From contig CANKTR010000004.1 in the NCBI GenBank assembly GCA_947486475.1, positions 3,690 to 67,689 of the forward strand: a DNA stretch of 64,000 nt, written 5' to 3'. Shown piece by piece: positions 17,918 to 27,379 of this stretch. Position 1 is the stretch's first letter. The number at the start of each line of letters is the position of its first letter. The position numbers and the translations under genes were made by a program. This DNA comes from Microbacteriaceae bacterium. GTDB lineage: Bacteria; Actinomycetota; Actinomycetes; Actinomycetales; Microbacteriaceae. The notes beneath the pieces were generated by a model. The model saw only the letters and a list, made by a program, of their open reading frames with translations, was not told the origin of the DNA and did no database searches.

Positions 17918-18831
17918 CACTCGACCGCGACCTGTACCGCGCCCTACTCGACGCGAGGGTGTTTGAACCGCAGGCACTTCTCGATGCCCTCACGTCACGG
18001 CGACGCCGAACGATCGCCGGAACCGACGGCAAACTGCTCATCTTGGCCGCCGATCACACCGCGCGCGGCAAAATTTCGCTGGGCGCAGACGCCCTCGCGA
18101 TGGCGGATCGTTTCACTCTGCTCGAACGATTGGTCCGTTGTCTCGCCCTGCCGCACGTCGACGGCGTGCTGGCGAGCGCCGACATCCTCGAGGAACTCGC
18201 GTGGCTCGGAGCGCTGGATGGCAAGTTGGCACTCGGCACGATCAACCGGGGTGGCATCATCGGCGCGCGCTGGGAACTCGACGACCGCGTCTCGGCCTAT
18301 GACGTCGACCATGTCGAATCGATGGGGCTGGACGGTGGGAAAACCTTGATTCGCATCGATTACAGCGACCCGAGCGTCGCCCGTACTCTCGAAACGGTCG
18401 CTCGGATCTCGACCGAACTGGCCGACCGCCGAATCATGTCCCTCATCGAACCCTTGCCCTATGTGACGCAGCCGGGAGGGAATCCGACGCTGGACACATC
18501 CGATGACGCGCTCGTCAAGGTTGTCGCCATCGCATCCGGTCTTGGCGCCGTCTCTGCGTACACCTGGCTCAAGGTACCCGCGAGTTCCCGAATGACGGAG
18601 GTTGCGGGAGCGACGACGCTGCCGATCCTGATGTTGGGGGGCGAACCCGGGCCGGACGCGAATGAAACTTTTGGACTCTGGGAACAATCCATGGCAGAGC
18701 CCAACGTTCGCGGACTCGTCGCGGGTCGCGCATTGCTCTACCCGAACGACGGTGATTCGGAAGGCGCCGTTGTGCGAGCGTCGTCCATCGTTCGCCCGGG
18801 CCACACATTCACCACGGAAGGCGCATCATGA
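17914..18831 (+). CDS. Cgl0159-type (beta/alpha)8 aldolase-like protein of the iol cluster
   Basis: A 305-residue TIM-barrel protein resembling the Cgl0159 family found in corynebacterial and related inositol clusters. KLLILAADHTARGK (about 38-51) and DGGKTLIRIDYSD look like class-I aldolase strands, and a lysine near AYTWLKVPAS could form a Schiff base. In position and partners it may stand in for the IolJ aldolase that splits 2-deoxy-5-keto-gluconate-6-phosphate, but that is inferred. It is coupled by ATGA overlaps to iolC and iolB. Confidence 0.75.
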   Translation: MTLDRDLYRALLDARVFEPQALLDALTSRRRRTIAGTDGKLLILAADHTARGKISLGADALAMADRFTLLERLVRCLALPHVDGVLASADILEELAWLGALDGKLALGTINRGGIIGARWELDDRVSAYDVDHVESMGLDGGKTLIRIDYSDPSVARTLETVARISTELADRRIMSLIEPLPYVTQPGGNPTLDTSDDALVKVVAIASGLGAVSAYTWLKVPASSRMTEVAGATTLPILMLGGEPGPDANETFGLWEQSMAEPNVRGLVAGRALLYPNDGDSEGAVVRASSIVRPGHTFTTEGAS

Positions 18832-19721
18832 CCTGGTATCACCCGGCGGGAACACTCGCCACGGACACGGCCGACCTACACGTCACCCCGGAAATCGCTG
18901 GTTGGGCATACAGCGGGCTGCAGGTTTTTACTCTGTCTACCGGCTCTCCCGTGAGTGTGACGCTGACCGGGGAAGAGGGCGTAATTGTGCCCCTGTCCGC
19001 GCGAAACGTCGCGGTCACGATTGATGGAGTGCCTTTCACGCTGGAGGGACGCGATGGCGTGTTCGATTCGGTGTCGGACTGGATTTACGCACCCGTTGGG
19101 TCACTCGTCACCCTGAGCGGTGAGTCGGGCGAGATCGCGATCTGCACCGCTCGTGCTTCGGAGGTTTTCCCCGTTGCTCACGTCGCCGCCGCGGACGTGT
19201 CGGTCGAGGTGCGCGGATCGGGACAAGCGACCCGCCAAGTGACCAACATTGCCACCCCCGGCTCGTTTACCGCCGCCCACAAGATCAACGTCTGCGAGGT
19301 CATCACACCGGGTGGCAATTGGTCGTCGTGGCCTCCGCACCGCCACGACGGCATCGGAGACTGCCCGACCAACAACGAAGAGATCTATTACTTCCGAATT
19401 GGCCGGAACGACAAGCCCCACGGAGACCCCACCGGAACCGGACTTTTTCGCTTGTACACCGTGAGTGGTTCGGTCGACGAGACACTGTCGGTGCGCGACG
19501 GAGATGTGTACGTTGTTCCCGAGGGGTACCACGGTCCCACCGTCGCACCCCCCGAATACCCGATGTACTTCCTCAACGTCCTCGCCGGTCCCGCCGAGGA
19601 CAGAACCATGGCGTTTTGTGATGACCCCGCCCACCACTGGATCCGCGATTCGTGGAACACCCAAACCCAAGACCCCCGATTGCCGTGGACCACGGCAGCC
19701 GGCCGAACCGAAAAGAGCTGA
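18828..19721 (+). CDS. iolB: 5-Deoxy-glucuronate isomerase
   Basis: A two-cupin isomerase of 297 residues that converts 5-deoxy-glucuronate to 5-dehydro-2-deoxygluconate, the IolC substrate. The metal site reads PGGNWSSWPPHRHD (His-x-His) and EEIYYFRI (Glu), with a later His in VPEGYHGPTVAPP; all are standard for IolB. It overlaps the preceding gene by 4 nt and is followed 2 nt later by the Gfo/Idh gene. Confidence 0.92.
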   Translation: MTWYHPAGTLATDTADLHVTPEIAGWAYSGLQVFTLSTGSPVSVTLTGEEGVIVPLSARNVAVTIDGVPFTLEGRDGVFDSVSDWIYAPVGSLVTLSGESGEIAICTARASEVFPVAHVAAADVSVEVRGSGQATRQVTNIATPGSFTAAHKINVCEVITPGGNWSSWPPHRHDGIGDCPTNNEEIYYFRIGRNDKPHGDPTGTGLFRLYTVSGSVDETLSVRDGDVYVVPEGYHGPTVAPPEYPMYFLNVLAGPAEDRTMAFCDDPAHHWIRDSWNTQTQDPRLPWTTAAGRTEKS

Positions 19722-19723
19722 AC

Positions 19724-20908
19724 ATGAACCGTCGTATTGGAGTTGCCGTCCTCGGATTGGGTTGGATGGGTCAGGCGCATTCGCGCTCGATGCTGCGCAT
19801 CCCGTCGCTGTTCCCCGATCGTTCGTTTGACCCCGTTCTGGTTGTCTGTGCGGACACGGAAGAAGAACGTCGCGAACGCGCCGTGCGCGACTTCGGATTC
19901 GAACGTGCCGTCGCGGATTGGCGGGAGGCCATCGACTCGGATGACGTCGATGTGGTCTGGGTGACCGCACCGAACATGCTTCACATCCCGATGATCGAAG
20001 CCGCCTGTGCCGCGGGTAAGGCCGTGTTCAGCGAAAAGCCCATCGGAGGCAAGCCGGAACAAACGGTGGCCGCGTTTGCCGCAGCGCACGCCGCCGGTGT
20101 CCGCACCGGTGTCGGGTACAACTATTTGTGGTCACCGCTCGTCATGCATGCACGCCACTTGATTGAATCGGGCGCCCTGGGCGAAATCACCCACTACCGC
20201 GGCCGATTTATCTCGATGTACGGCAGTGATGAACTCGGTCTCTTGACCTGGCGATTCATCCTCGACCAGGCCGGATACGGCGTCACGAGTGACATCCTGA
20301 GCCACTCCGTGTCCATGGCACAGTTCCTCGTGGGCGGCATCACCGATGTGGTGGGCATGCGGAACACGACTATTCCGAAACGCCCCCTCCCCACCGGAGC
20401 GGCCAGCCACTACGGCCGTGGTCGACCGGAAGACCCCAAGGGCGATGTTGAGAACGAAGACTTCGCGTCCATGCTCTGCCACTTCGAGAACGGTGCGACC
20501 GGCACGTTCGAGGTCAGCCGCACCATGGTTGGTCCCGAAAGCCAGAACGCCTTCGAGGTGTACGGAACGAAGGGTGCGGTCGCCTGGAACCTCGAAAAGA
20601 TGAACGAGTTGCAGTACTACAAACTCACGGAAGACCCCAGCTCGGGATACACCACCATCTTTGGTGGCGATCGCTTCCCGTTCCACGGCGTCTTTTCACC
20701 CGGTCAAGCCAATCCGATCGCGTTTGAAGACCTCGTCGCCATCGAGGACTACTCGTTCCTCGAGTCCATCGCGACCGATACGCCGTTCTCGCCCAGTTTC
20801 CGTGAAGCGGTCGATGTGGTGAATGTTCAGCAGGCACTCATCGATTCGTGGGATTCGAAGACGTGGGAAACCGTGGTCGACCTGGCAGGAGATTCTCGTG
20901 GCAAGTAA
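19724..20908 (+). CDS. Second Gfo/Idh/MocA-family oxidoreductase in the iol operon
   Basis: A 394-residue NAD(P)-dependent sugar or inositol dehydrogenase. AVLGLGWMGQAHSRSM is the dinucleotide fold, FSEKPIGG carries the conserved Lys, and DILSHSVSMAQFLVG contains the catalytic Asp/His pair. It is longer than IolG and may act on an inositol isomer such as scyllo-inositol or on a downstream keto acid. The ATG at 19724 follows iolB after 2 nt; the open frame further upstream lies within iolB. It overlaps iolD by 11 nt. Confidence 0.85.
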   Translation: MNRRIGVAVLGLGWMGQAHSRSMLRIPSLFPDRSFDPVLVVCADTEEERRERAVRDFGFERAVADWREAIDSDDVDVVWVTAPNMLHIPMIEAACAAGKAVFSEKPIGGKPEQTVAAFAAAHAAGVRTGVGYNYLWSPLVMHARHLIESGALGEITHYRGRFISMYGSDELGLLTWRFILDQAGYGVTSDILSHSVSMAQFLVGGITDVVGMRNTTIPKRPLPTGAASHYGRGRPEDPKGDVENEDFASMLCHFENGATGTFEVSRTMVGPESQNAFEVYGTKGAVAWNLEKMNELQYYKLTEDPSSGYTTIFGGDRFPFHGVFSPGQANPIAFEDLVAIEDYSFLESIATDTPFSPSFREAVDVVNVQQALIDSWDSKTWETVVDLAGDSRGK

Positions 20909-22748
20909 GACCATTCGGCTCACCACCGCCGAGGCGCTGGTTCGCTTCCTCATCGCGCAACGGACAATCGTCGACGGCGCCAACGTGCCGTTGTTCTCCG
21001 GTGTGTACGGGATTTTCGGGCACGGAAACGTGACGAGTCTCGGCCACTCGCTCGAAACGCACCGTCAGGAACTGCCCGTCTGGCGCGGGCAAAACGAACA
21101 GGGCATGGGCCTCGCGGCGGCGGCATTCGCCAAGGCAGCGCGGCGTCAGCAAATCATGGTGTGCACCTCGTCCATCGGACCCGGTGCGACCAACATGGTG
21201 ACGGCGGCGGGAGTAGCCATGTCCAACCGCCTGCCCGTGCTGTTCATCGCCGGTGACACGTTCGTTTCGCGACTTCCCGACCCGGTGCTGCAGCAGGTCG
21301 AACACTTCGGGGTTCCCTCGATCACCGTCAACGACGCGTTTCAGCCGGTCGTTCGTTACTGGGATCGCATCACGCATCCGGCCCAGATTCTGAGCTCGCT
21401 TCCGCAGGCGGTCGCGACGATGCTCGACCCGGGTGATTGCGGGCCGGCGTTTATCGGACTACCCCAGGACGTCGCCGCCGACGCATTCGACTACCCCGAG
21501 AGTTTCTTCACGGTGACCGTTCACGAGAGCCCCCGGCCTCGGCCCGACCTCGGTCAACTCGCCCGTGCCGTGGCGGCCCTTCGTTCCGCGAAACGTCCCG
21601 TCATCATCGCGGGAGGCGGCGTGCACTATTCGCGCGCCGAACACGAACTCGCCGACTTCGCCGAGAAGTTCGGCATCCCCGTCGTCGAAACGGTCGCGGG
21701 AAAATCATCGCTGCTGGCGAGCCACCCTCGCTATTCGGGCCCGCTCGGCGTGACCGGCGCGGCGGCGGCGAACCAGGTCGTGAGCGCGGCGGACGTCGTA
21801 CTCGCCGTCGGTACACGGCTCGAAGACTTCACCACAGGTTCGTGGACGCTGTTCGCCCCCGACGCCCAGTTCATCGGAGTGAACGCGGCTCGGTTTGACG
21901 CGATCAAGCATCGGTCTCTTCCTCTCGTCGGAGATGCCCGCGAATCTCTCACGGAATTGAGTGCGGCTATAACCGATTGGTCTGCTGACGCGGCGTGGAC
22001 GGCCCGCGCGACCGAGTTGCGCGCCGACCTCACCGCATTCGTCAATAGTCGCACCGCCGACGATGGCGTGTGGCCGCCCAGTTACGGACAACTGGTTGGA
22101 CTCGTGCACGACTCGGCGACACCGGACGATTACGTGCTGACGGCTGCGGGTGGATTGCCCGGCGAGCTCAACATCAACTGGATGAGCAAAGGAATCGCCA
22201 CCTTCGACTGCGAATACGGTTTCTCGTGCATGGGATACGAAATCTCGGGAGCCTGGGGTGCCGCCATGGCCCGTCCCAGCGGCGAGGTTTACGCGATGGT
22301 TGGCGATGGTTCTTATTTGATGATGAACTCGGACATATACGCGTCCGTGCTCTCTGGGCACAAAATGATCCTCGTCGTCTGTGACAACGAAGGCTATGCC
22401 GTGATCGAGCGGCTCCAAACGAGCCAGGGCGGAGCGTCGTATAACAACATGCTCGCCGATTCCACCGGAAGCGGTTCGGACGCACGGGTCGATTTCGCCG
22501 CACACGCTGCGGCGATGGGCGCCGTGACGTTCGAGGTTCACAGCCTCACCGAATTTGCCAATGCGCTGGCCAAGGCCAGGGCCGCAACTACGAGCGTCGT
22601 CATTGTCACCAAGGTTCGGGCGAGGGACTTTACCGAAGGCGGTGCGTTCTGGCAGGTTGGAGTGCCCGAGGTTTCCGATCGCGCAAGTGTCCTGACCGCT
22701 CGAGCCACGATGGACAAGGGTCTGACGAACCAGCGACCGGGGGTCTAA
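20898..22748 (+). CDS. iolD: 3D-(3,5/4)-trihydroxycyclohexane-1,2-dione acylhydrolase
   Basis: A thiamine-diphosphate enzyme of 616 residues that opens the ring in inositol catabolism. The catalytic Glu is in WRGQNEQGMGLAAAAFAKA, and the cofactor motif is GDGSYLMMNSDIYA (about 475-488). FGHGNVTSLGHSL and CTSSIGPGATNMVTAA are IolD-like. The GTG at 20898 is chosen for its GGCAGGAG Shine-Dalgarno; the open frame upstream lies inside the previous gene. It is the last gene of the operon, and no iolA follows. Confidence 0.92.
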   Translation: MASKTIRLTTAEALVRFLIAQRTIVDGANVPLFSGVYGIFGHGNVTSLGHSLETHRQELPVWRGQNEQGMGLAAAAFAKAARRQQIMVCTSSIGPGATNMVTAAGVAMSNRLPVLFIAGDTFVSRLPDPVLQQVEHFGVPSITVNDAFQPVVRYWDRITHPAQILSSLPQAVATMLDPGDCGPAFIGLPQDVAADAFDYPESFFTVTVHESPRPRPDLGQLARAVAALRSAKRPVIIAGGGVHYSRAEHELADFAEKFGIPVVETVAGKSSLLASHPRYSGPLGVTGAAAANQVVSAADVVLAVGTRLEDFTTGSWTLFAPDAQFIGVNAARFDAIKHRSLPLVGDARESLTELSAAITDWSADAAWTARATELRADLTAFVNSRTADDGVWPPSYGQLVGLVHDSATPDDYVLTAAGGLPGELNINWMSKGIATFDCEYGFSCMGYEISGAWGAAMARPSGEVYAMVGDGSYLMMNSDIYASVLSGHKMILVVCDNEGYAVIERLQTSQGGASYNNMLADSTGSGSDARVDFAAHAAAMGAVTFEVHSLTEFANALAKARAATTSVVIVTKVRARDFTEGGAFWQVGVPEVSDRASVLTARATMDKGLTNQRPGV

Positions 22749-22808
22749 CTCCGCCAAAGTTCAGCCCTGCAGTAAAGTGAAACGGTATTAAAAAGTGAGC
22801 GAGAGGCT

Positions 22809-24473
22809 GTGCCTACAGTGACTGCATTCAAGCGCGCCACCGAATGGATTCTGTGGCTGTACCTCGCCGGGATGACGGTCTTCACGTTCGCCGGGGTCGG
22901 TCTCCTCAGCTATCACGGCGATGAATTGCGCCACGTCCGAAAGCTCCAGACGTTCCTGTTGTCTGGAATTTACACAATCGTGCCAATAGGCGACGTTCCG
23001 CCCAACCTTGAAATCTCTACCGTGGGGAATAACCCTTATTCCTACGGCCCCCTGTTTACGCTCATCGGGCACGTCTCCGCCGTACTGTCGGGTGCGGAAA
23101 CGTGGGGCGTCATCTCGACGAGTGATGCCGCATTCAACGCACGACACGTCACCGTCATTGCCTTCTCCCTCATCGGGGTTTTCGCCGCGGGCTGGGGGGT
23201 ATCGCTCGTCACCCGTTCTCGTGTGTGGGGTGTCGCAACGTCCGCGCTGCTTATGTCGATCCCGATATGGACAGGATCCGCTCTCTTCAACGTCAAGGAC
23301 ATCCCCATTGCTGCGGGCTTCACGCTCTTCACCAGTGCCTGCATTGGGTTGACCCTTCCCGCGGACTGGATCTCGCGCCGACTGCGCATCGGAGCTCTCG
23401 TCGCCATGTACGGGGGAACGTTGATTCTGTGGGGGGTCCGTCCTGGAATTTGGCCCGCAATTTTTATTGGGCTCCTCGCGATGTTGTTGATCAATCTTCG
23501 GTTCACGAACTTTGCCCAACCGTGGCAAAGCGTCAGGACACTCGTCGCACCTGCCATTGCCTTAGCCGCGGCGTACCTGACGATGCTCGTCATCTACCCC
23601 AAGGCGTTTATCAACCCGCTGTACTTGTTGTACAGGAGTTTCAAAGGGACAGCGGATTTCCCACACAATACGGTGATTCTGACCGACGGAGAACTACTGA
23701 GGACCCCGCCACCGTGGTACTACCTGCCGAAATGGATAGGAGCCCAATTCCCTGAATTGCTCCTCGTCCTGCTCGTTGTTGCCTCGATTGTCGCGATCTG
23801 GCTGGTTCTTTCGCGACTATTCCGTTCGGCCACAACGGAACGCGACTTTGCGCTGCCGGCGATTGTTTTCGTCTTTGCCCAATTTGCCGCGTTCCCACTC
23901 GCGGCAATTGTGCTGAAGTCAACGATTTACGGGGGAGTTCGACAGTTCGCGTTCATCATCCCGGCAATCGCGATGCTCATCATGATTGTTCTGTATCTCG
24001 CAACGACAACCCCACTTGTCATGCGTCTCACGTGGTTGCGCCCAACCGTAACTGTTCTGTTAATCGCCTCAGCGACAATGGCCACCGTCGCCCAGGTGCA
24101 GTTGTTTCCCTACCAATCCAACTACTTCAACCCCACGACGGTCGCCCGCGGAATTGATGGACGATGGGACGTACTCGCGCGAAAGTTAAGTTACGGGGAG
24201 CTCTATTCGCAGCTGTCGAGCGAACAACGCGCCGCGTGTCCCGAGAGTTGCCTGTCATTCGAATTTATTCCGAAATCGTTCATCGCGACGTCCCCCGATG
24301 GAGCGGAACCGCTCGCCGAAGGATACAGCGTGCGCTTACGTGGGGCCAAGACCAAGGCGAAACCGATTCCTCCCTGTGGGCCGGTCGTCGCTTCAGTGAC
24401 TCGCCCCTATCTGTGGACAGAAATCACGATTTCCGAGGCGTACCTGTGCCCGATTGAGCCTCCCGGTTCATAG
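22809..24473 (+). CDS. GT-C type membrane glycosyltransferase, paralogue 2
   Basis: A polytopic protein of 554 residues, paralogous to the gene at 9155: GHVSAVLSGAETWGV, AGWGVSLVTRSR, IPIWTGSALFNVKDIP and LFPYQSNYFNPTTVARGI all have close counterparts there. The outer-loop acidic pair is in SYHGDELRHVRKLQ. It ends soon after the final soluble loop and lacks the C-terminal beta-rich domain. The GTG at 22809 has GAGAGG upstream. It follows iolD by 60 nt, but a TATTAA-rich stretch between them suggests its own promoter. A role in surface glycan transfer is inferred. Confidence 0.75.
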   Translation: MPTVTAFKRATEWILWLYLAGMTVFTFAGVGLLSYHGDELRHVRKLQTFLLSGIYTIVPIGDVPPNLEISTVGNNPYSYGPLFTLIGHVSAVLSGAETWGVISTSDAAFNARHVTVIAFSLIGVFAAGWGVSLVTRSRVWGVATSALLMSIPIWTGSALFNVKDIPIAAGFTLFTSACIGLTLPADWISRRLRIGALVAMYGGTLILWGVRPGIWPAIFIGLLAMLLINLRFTNFAQPWQSVRTLVAPAIALAAAYLTMLVIYPKAFINPLYLLYRSFKGTADFPHNTVILTDGELLRTPPPWYYLPKWIGAQFPELLLVLLVVASIVAIWLVLSRLFRSATTERDFALPAIVFVFAQFAAFPLAAIVLKSTIYGGVRQFAFIIPAIAMLIMIVLYLATTTPLVMRLTWLRPTVTVLLIASATMATVAQVQLFPYQSNYFNPTTVARGIDGRWDVLARKLSYGELYSQLSSEQRAACPESCLSFEFIPKSFIATSPDGAEPLAEGYSVRLRGAKTKAKPIPPCGPVVASVTRPYLWTEITISEAYLCPIEPPGS

Positions 24474-24556
24474 GTTCACAGCTGCCCATGCTTGGGGAAA
24501 GGGCGGCCGGGGGTTGGGTTCTACCACCCGCCGTCTGAGCCGCGGCTGCCGCTTGC

Positions 24557-24609
24557 TTGACCCACCAAACGCGCAACGCTAGGTTGAGCATGTGCACCCT
24601 TAAGTGCAC
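24557..24609 (+). promoter_or_regulatory. Promoter and palindromic operator of the NCS1 transporter operon
   Basis: TTGACC (24557-24562) and TAGGTT (24580-24585) are 17 nt apart. GTGCAC-6 nt-GTGCAC (24592-24609) follows at the expected start site, so a regulator bound there would block initiation. No regulator gene is adjacent. The rest of 24474-24556 holds nothing I can assign. Confidence 0.6.
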
Positions 24610-24631
24610 GACCACAACTCAAAGGAGAGTA

Positions 24632-24808
24632 ATGAACGGTCAGCAGCAAGAAGCGGCTCTGTCCCAAGAGCTCAAACGTCGAATCGACGTCATTCAGTCA
24701 GACGAGGCGGGCGACGAGTCACATCGCGCTCTCACATCGACTGAACTGTGGACGGCATGGATCATCGTCGTCGTCACCCTCGCAATCGGATTGGTGGTAT
24801 CCCTCTAA
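24632..24808 (+). CDS. Small single-pass membrane protein preceding the NCS1 permease
   Basis: A 58-residue protein with a charged, probably helical N-terminus (EAALSQELKRRIDVIQ) and one C-terminal membrane helix (about 40-57, TAWIIVVVTLAIGLVVSL). AAAGGAG lies 6 nt before the ATG. Its TAA overlaps the ATG of the permease (TAATG), so translation is coupled. It could be a small accessory subunit of the transporter, like the small subunits known for some sodium-solute symporters. I do not recognise its family. Confidence 0.75.
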   Translation: MNGQQQEAALSQELKRRIDVIQSDEAGDESHRALTSTELWTAWIIVVVTLAIGLVVSL

Positions 24809-26256
24809 TGTCACAAACTCAAGAAGCAGTTCGTCAAGCAGGATCATTCGGGTCACTGCCCGTTCTCAAAAAGGAACGCGTGTGGGGCTTCGCAGACTTC
24901 GCCTGGGTCAACATCGGCCTCGCCATCGCCACCTGGGCATTCTTGGTTGGTGGTGCAACCGCGCTGTTTGTCGGCTTTGGTCAAGGCATTGCCGCCATGA
25001 TCATCGGCAACGTTGCCGGTGTCATCATCATGTTGCTCGCCACCACGGTGATCAGCAGCCGTTACGGAGTCGAGCAGTACACCATTCTTCGGAGCATTTT
25101 CGGCTTCGGTGGGGTCGCGTTGATTTTCTTCACCGTGATCACCTTCACCGAGGTCGGTTGGTCGGCTCTGCTCGGAGCGATGTTCGGTCGCGCCACGGCA
25201 CAGGTTTCGAACACGGTTTTCGGGACTGCCATTGACCCCAACTCGATTATGGTCACGGTGTTCGCACTGATCTGTATCCTCGCCGCGTGGGCGCTCGTCG
25301 CCAAGGGCCCGGTCTCGATTAAGGCCTTCAACCGAATTGTTGCTCCCGGGTTGGCGCTCGTGATTGTCGGACTGATCATCTTCCTTTTCACGCAAACGAC
25401 ATGGACCGACCTGATGGCCGCAGCCCCGCTCGCGCCGTTCGATGACCCGCGTTTGAACTTTGCGATCGCTGTTGAGTTCAACCTCGGCGTGGCGTTCTCG
25501 TGGTGGCCCATCATGGGAAGCCTCGGGCGCCTCACGAAGTCCCCTCAAGCCTCGCTGTGGCCCGCGTTTATTGGTCTTGCAATCGTGACCATCATCGCCC
25601 AATTGGTGGGAATGGCGTCAGCGCTTACTCTCGGCGATTGGGACCCCACGGTGTGGTTGATGTCTGCCGGCGGAGCGGTGTTCGGAGTGATCGCGTTGAT
25701 TTTTATCGCGTTCGCCAACATCACGTCTCTCGCGTCCATCGTGTATTCGAACACCTTGGCCTTGCGTCAGGCGAGTGGAAAAATCTTCGCCAACACTCGG
25801 TGGGAAGTCCTTGCGGCAATCTTCCTGGTTCCCGCCGCAATCGTGAGTTTCTTCCCCGGATTGTTGTACGACCAATTCCTGCTGTTCGTCACCTTCTCGG
25901 GTGCGTTCCTCTCGGCTGTGTGTGGAACGGTCATCGCGGATTACTTCGTGTTGCGCAAGCAGCGAATTAACCTCGGAGCGCTCTATGCGCCGGGTGCGAA
26001 GTCGCGGTACCACTTCCATGGCGGTTTCAACCTCGCGGCGATGATCTCGTCACTTGCTGGTGTTGGAGCGTACCTCTGGTTGTACAACCCGATGACGTTG
26101 GAAACCGATGCGCTGTTCAACTGGACGACCGCGTCGGTTCCCGCCGTGGCGGTTTCCTTCGTGCTCCACCTGTTGCTCACGCCGCTGCTCAACTCGGCTA
26201 AATCAGGGCGCGGTGGCTATGAATTGCCGACCGAGCTCGAATCCGCAAAAAAATAG
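24808..26256 (+). CDS. NCS1-family nucleobase:cation symporter (cytosine/purine permease-like)
   Basis: An inner-membrane carrier of 482 residues with about 12 hydrophobic segments. The N-terminal VWGFADFAWVNIGLAIATWAF is typical of NCS1, as are the unwound helix near GVAFSWWPIMGSLGRLTKSP and IADYFVLRKQRI toward the end. The family imports cytosine, purines, hydantoins, allantoin or related compounds with H+ or Na+. Its neighbours (alcohol dehydrogenase, nitrilase) suggest a nitrogen-containing substrate that is then hydrolysed; the identity is unknown. The start at 24808 is set by overlap with the small upstream gene. Confidence 0.88.
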   Translation: MSQTQEAVRQAGSFGSLPVLKKERVWGFADFAWVNIGLAIATWAFLVGGATALFVGFGQGIAAMIIGNVAGVIIMLLATTVISSRYGVEQYTILRSIFGFGGVALIFFTVITFTEVGWSALLGAMFGRATAQVSNTVFGTAIDPNSIMVTVFALICILAAWALVAKGPVSIKAFNRIVAPGLALVIVGLIIFLFTQTTWTDLMAAAPLAPFDDPRLNFAIAVEFNLGVAFSWWPIMGSLGRLTKSPQASLWPAFIGLAIVTIIAQLVGMASALTLGDWDPTVWLMSAGGAVFGVIALIFIAFANITSLASIVYSNTLALRQASGKIFANTRWEVLAAIFLVPAAIVSFFPGLLYDQFLLFVTFSGAFLSAVCGTVIADYFVLRKQRINLGALYAPGAKSRYHFHGGFNLAAMISSLAGVGAYLWLYNPMTLETDALFNWTTASVPAVAVSFVLHLLLTPLLNSAKSGRGGYELPTELESAKK

Positions 26257-26280
26257 CAACCCCCTAGATAGGAACTCCCG

Positions 26281-27378
26281 ATGCCCCGTTCGATGAAAGC
26301 GGCTGTCCACACCGGCAAATCTGACCGACTCGACATAGTTATTGTCGAGCTCGACGATCCGAAAGCCGGCGAGGTGCTGATTCGAATGGGTGCGTCGGGA
26401 GTTTGCGGTTCCGACCGCCATGTTGTTGATAGCGAGTGGCCGATGCCGACTCCCACTGTTTTGGGTCACGAAGGGGCAGGAGTCGTGGAATCGGTCGGGG
26501 CCGGTGTCACAACGGTTCAACCGGGCGATCACGTCATCCTCTCGTGGTTCGCGCCGTGTCAAAAGTGCCGGTCCTGCTCCGAGGGTAAATCCTGGGCGTG
26601 TACGCGCACGCGGTCGGTGGAGTGTGTGATGCCGGACGGCACCACACGCCACACCATTGCGGGTAAACAGGCTTTCCCGTATCTGGGCCTCGGAACAATG
26701 GCGGAGTACACGGTCGCACCCGAATCGGCTGTTGTCAGGATCCCCCGCGAGGTCCCGTTTGATGTTGCGAGCCTGATTGGCTGTTCCGTCACCACGGGCG
26801 TAGGTGCGGTCCTCAACAATGCCAAGGTGACCGCGGGGTCATCGGCCGTTGTGATCGGCTGCGGGGGCGTGGGGCTCTCGGTCATTATGGGCCTCGCTCT
26901 TGCGGGGGCCAACCCCATCATCGCGGTGGACATCAGCACCGAAAAATTAGACGCCGCGGTTCGCTTTGGCGCGACGCACACGGTCGTTGCGGGCGACAAC
27001 ATGGTCGCGGGAATCAAGGAAATCGTCGCCGAGGGCGTCGACTATTCGTTCGAGGCAATCGGTCGCGTGGGAAGCATCGAGGAACTGCCGAGCATCACGC
27101 GGGCCGGCGGGACCGCGGTCATTGTCGGATTGCCACCCGTCGGTCATCGGGCGACCATTGACCCCCTCAGCTTCGCCGAACTTGGCCTCACCCTCGTGGG
27201 GTCAAACTACGGAGGATCCGTTCCTCTCGTCGACTTCCCGCGAATCGCCGAACTGTACCTCGCGGGTAAGTTGCCCCTCGATGACCTCATCTCGGATCGA
27301 GTGGGGCTCGCCGACGTCAATGACGCTCTAGACGCGATGCGGCGGGGTGAGCGCACGCGCTCCGTGATTGTTTTTTAG
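26281..27378 (+). CDS. Zinc-dependent alcohol dehydrogenase (MDR family)
   Basis: A 365-residue medium-chain dehydrogenase. The catalytic zinc ligands lie in SGVCGSDRH and LGHEGAGVV, and the structural zinc cysteines are in FAPCQKCRSCSEGKSWAC. The nucleotide fold reads VIGCGGVGLSVIMG (about 197-210) with an Asp (AVDIS) that favours NAD. It resembles class-III-like enzymes. It probably oxidises an alcohol or aldehyde produced from, or imported with, the NCS1 substrate. AGGAA precedes the ATG; the nitrilase gene begins 1 nt after its stop. Confidence 0.88.
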   Translation: MPRSMKAAVHTGKSDRLDIVIVELDDPKAGEVLIRMGASGVCGSDRHVVDSEWPMPTPTVLGHEGAGVVESVGAGVTTVQPGDHVILSWFAPCQKCRSCSEGKSWACTRTRSVECVMPDGTTRHTIAGKQAFPYLGLGTMAEYTVAPESAVVRIPREVPFDVASLIGCSVTTGVGAVLNNAKVTAGSSAVVIGCGGVGLSVIMGLALAGANPIIAVDISTEKLDAAVRFGATHTVVAGDNMVAGIKEIVAEGVDYSFEAIGRVGSIEELPSITRAGGTAVIVGLPPVGHRATIDPLSFAELGLTLVGSNYGGSVPLVDFPRIAELYLAGKLPLDDLISDRVGLADVNDALDAMRRGERTRSVIVF

Positions 27379-27379
27379 C

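Noticed and set aside
21705..22757. A 350-residue minus-strand frame opposite iolD
   Set aside because: No family features, and iolD covers the region with intact catalytic motifs; it is an antisense shadow.
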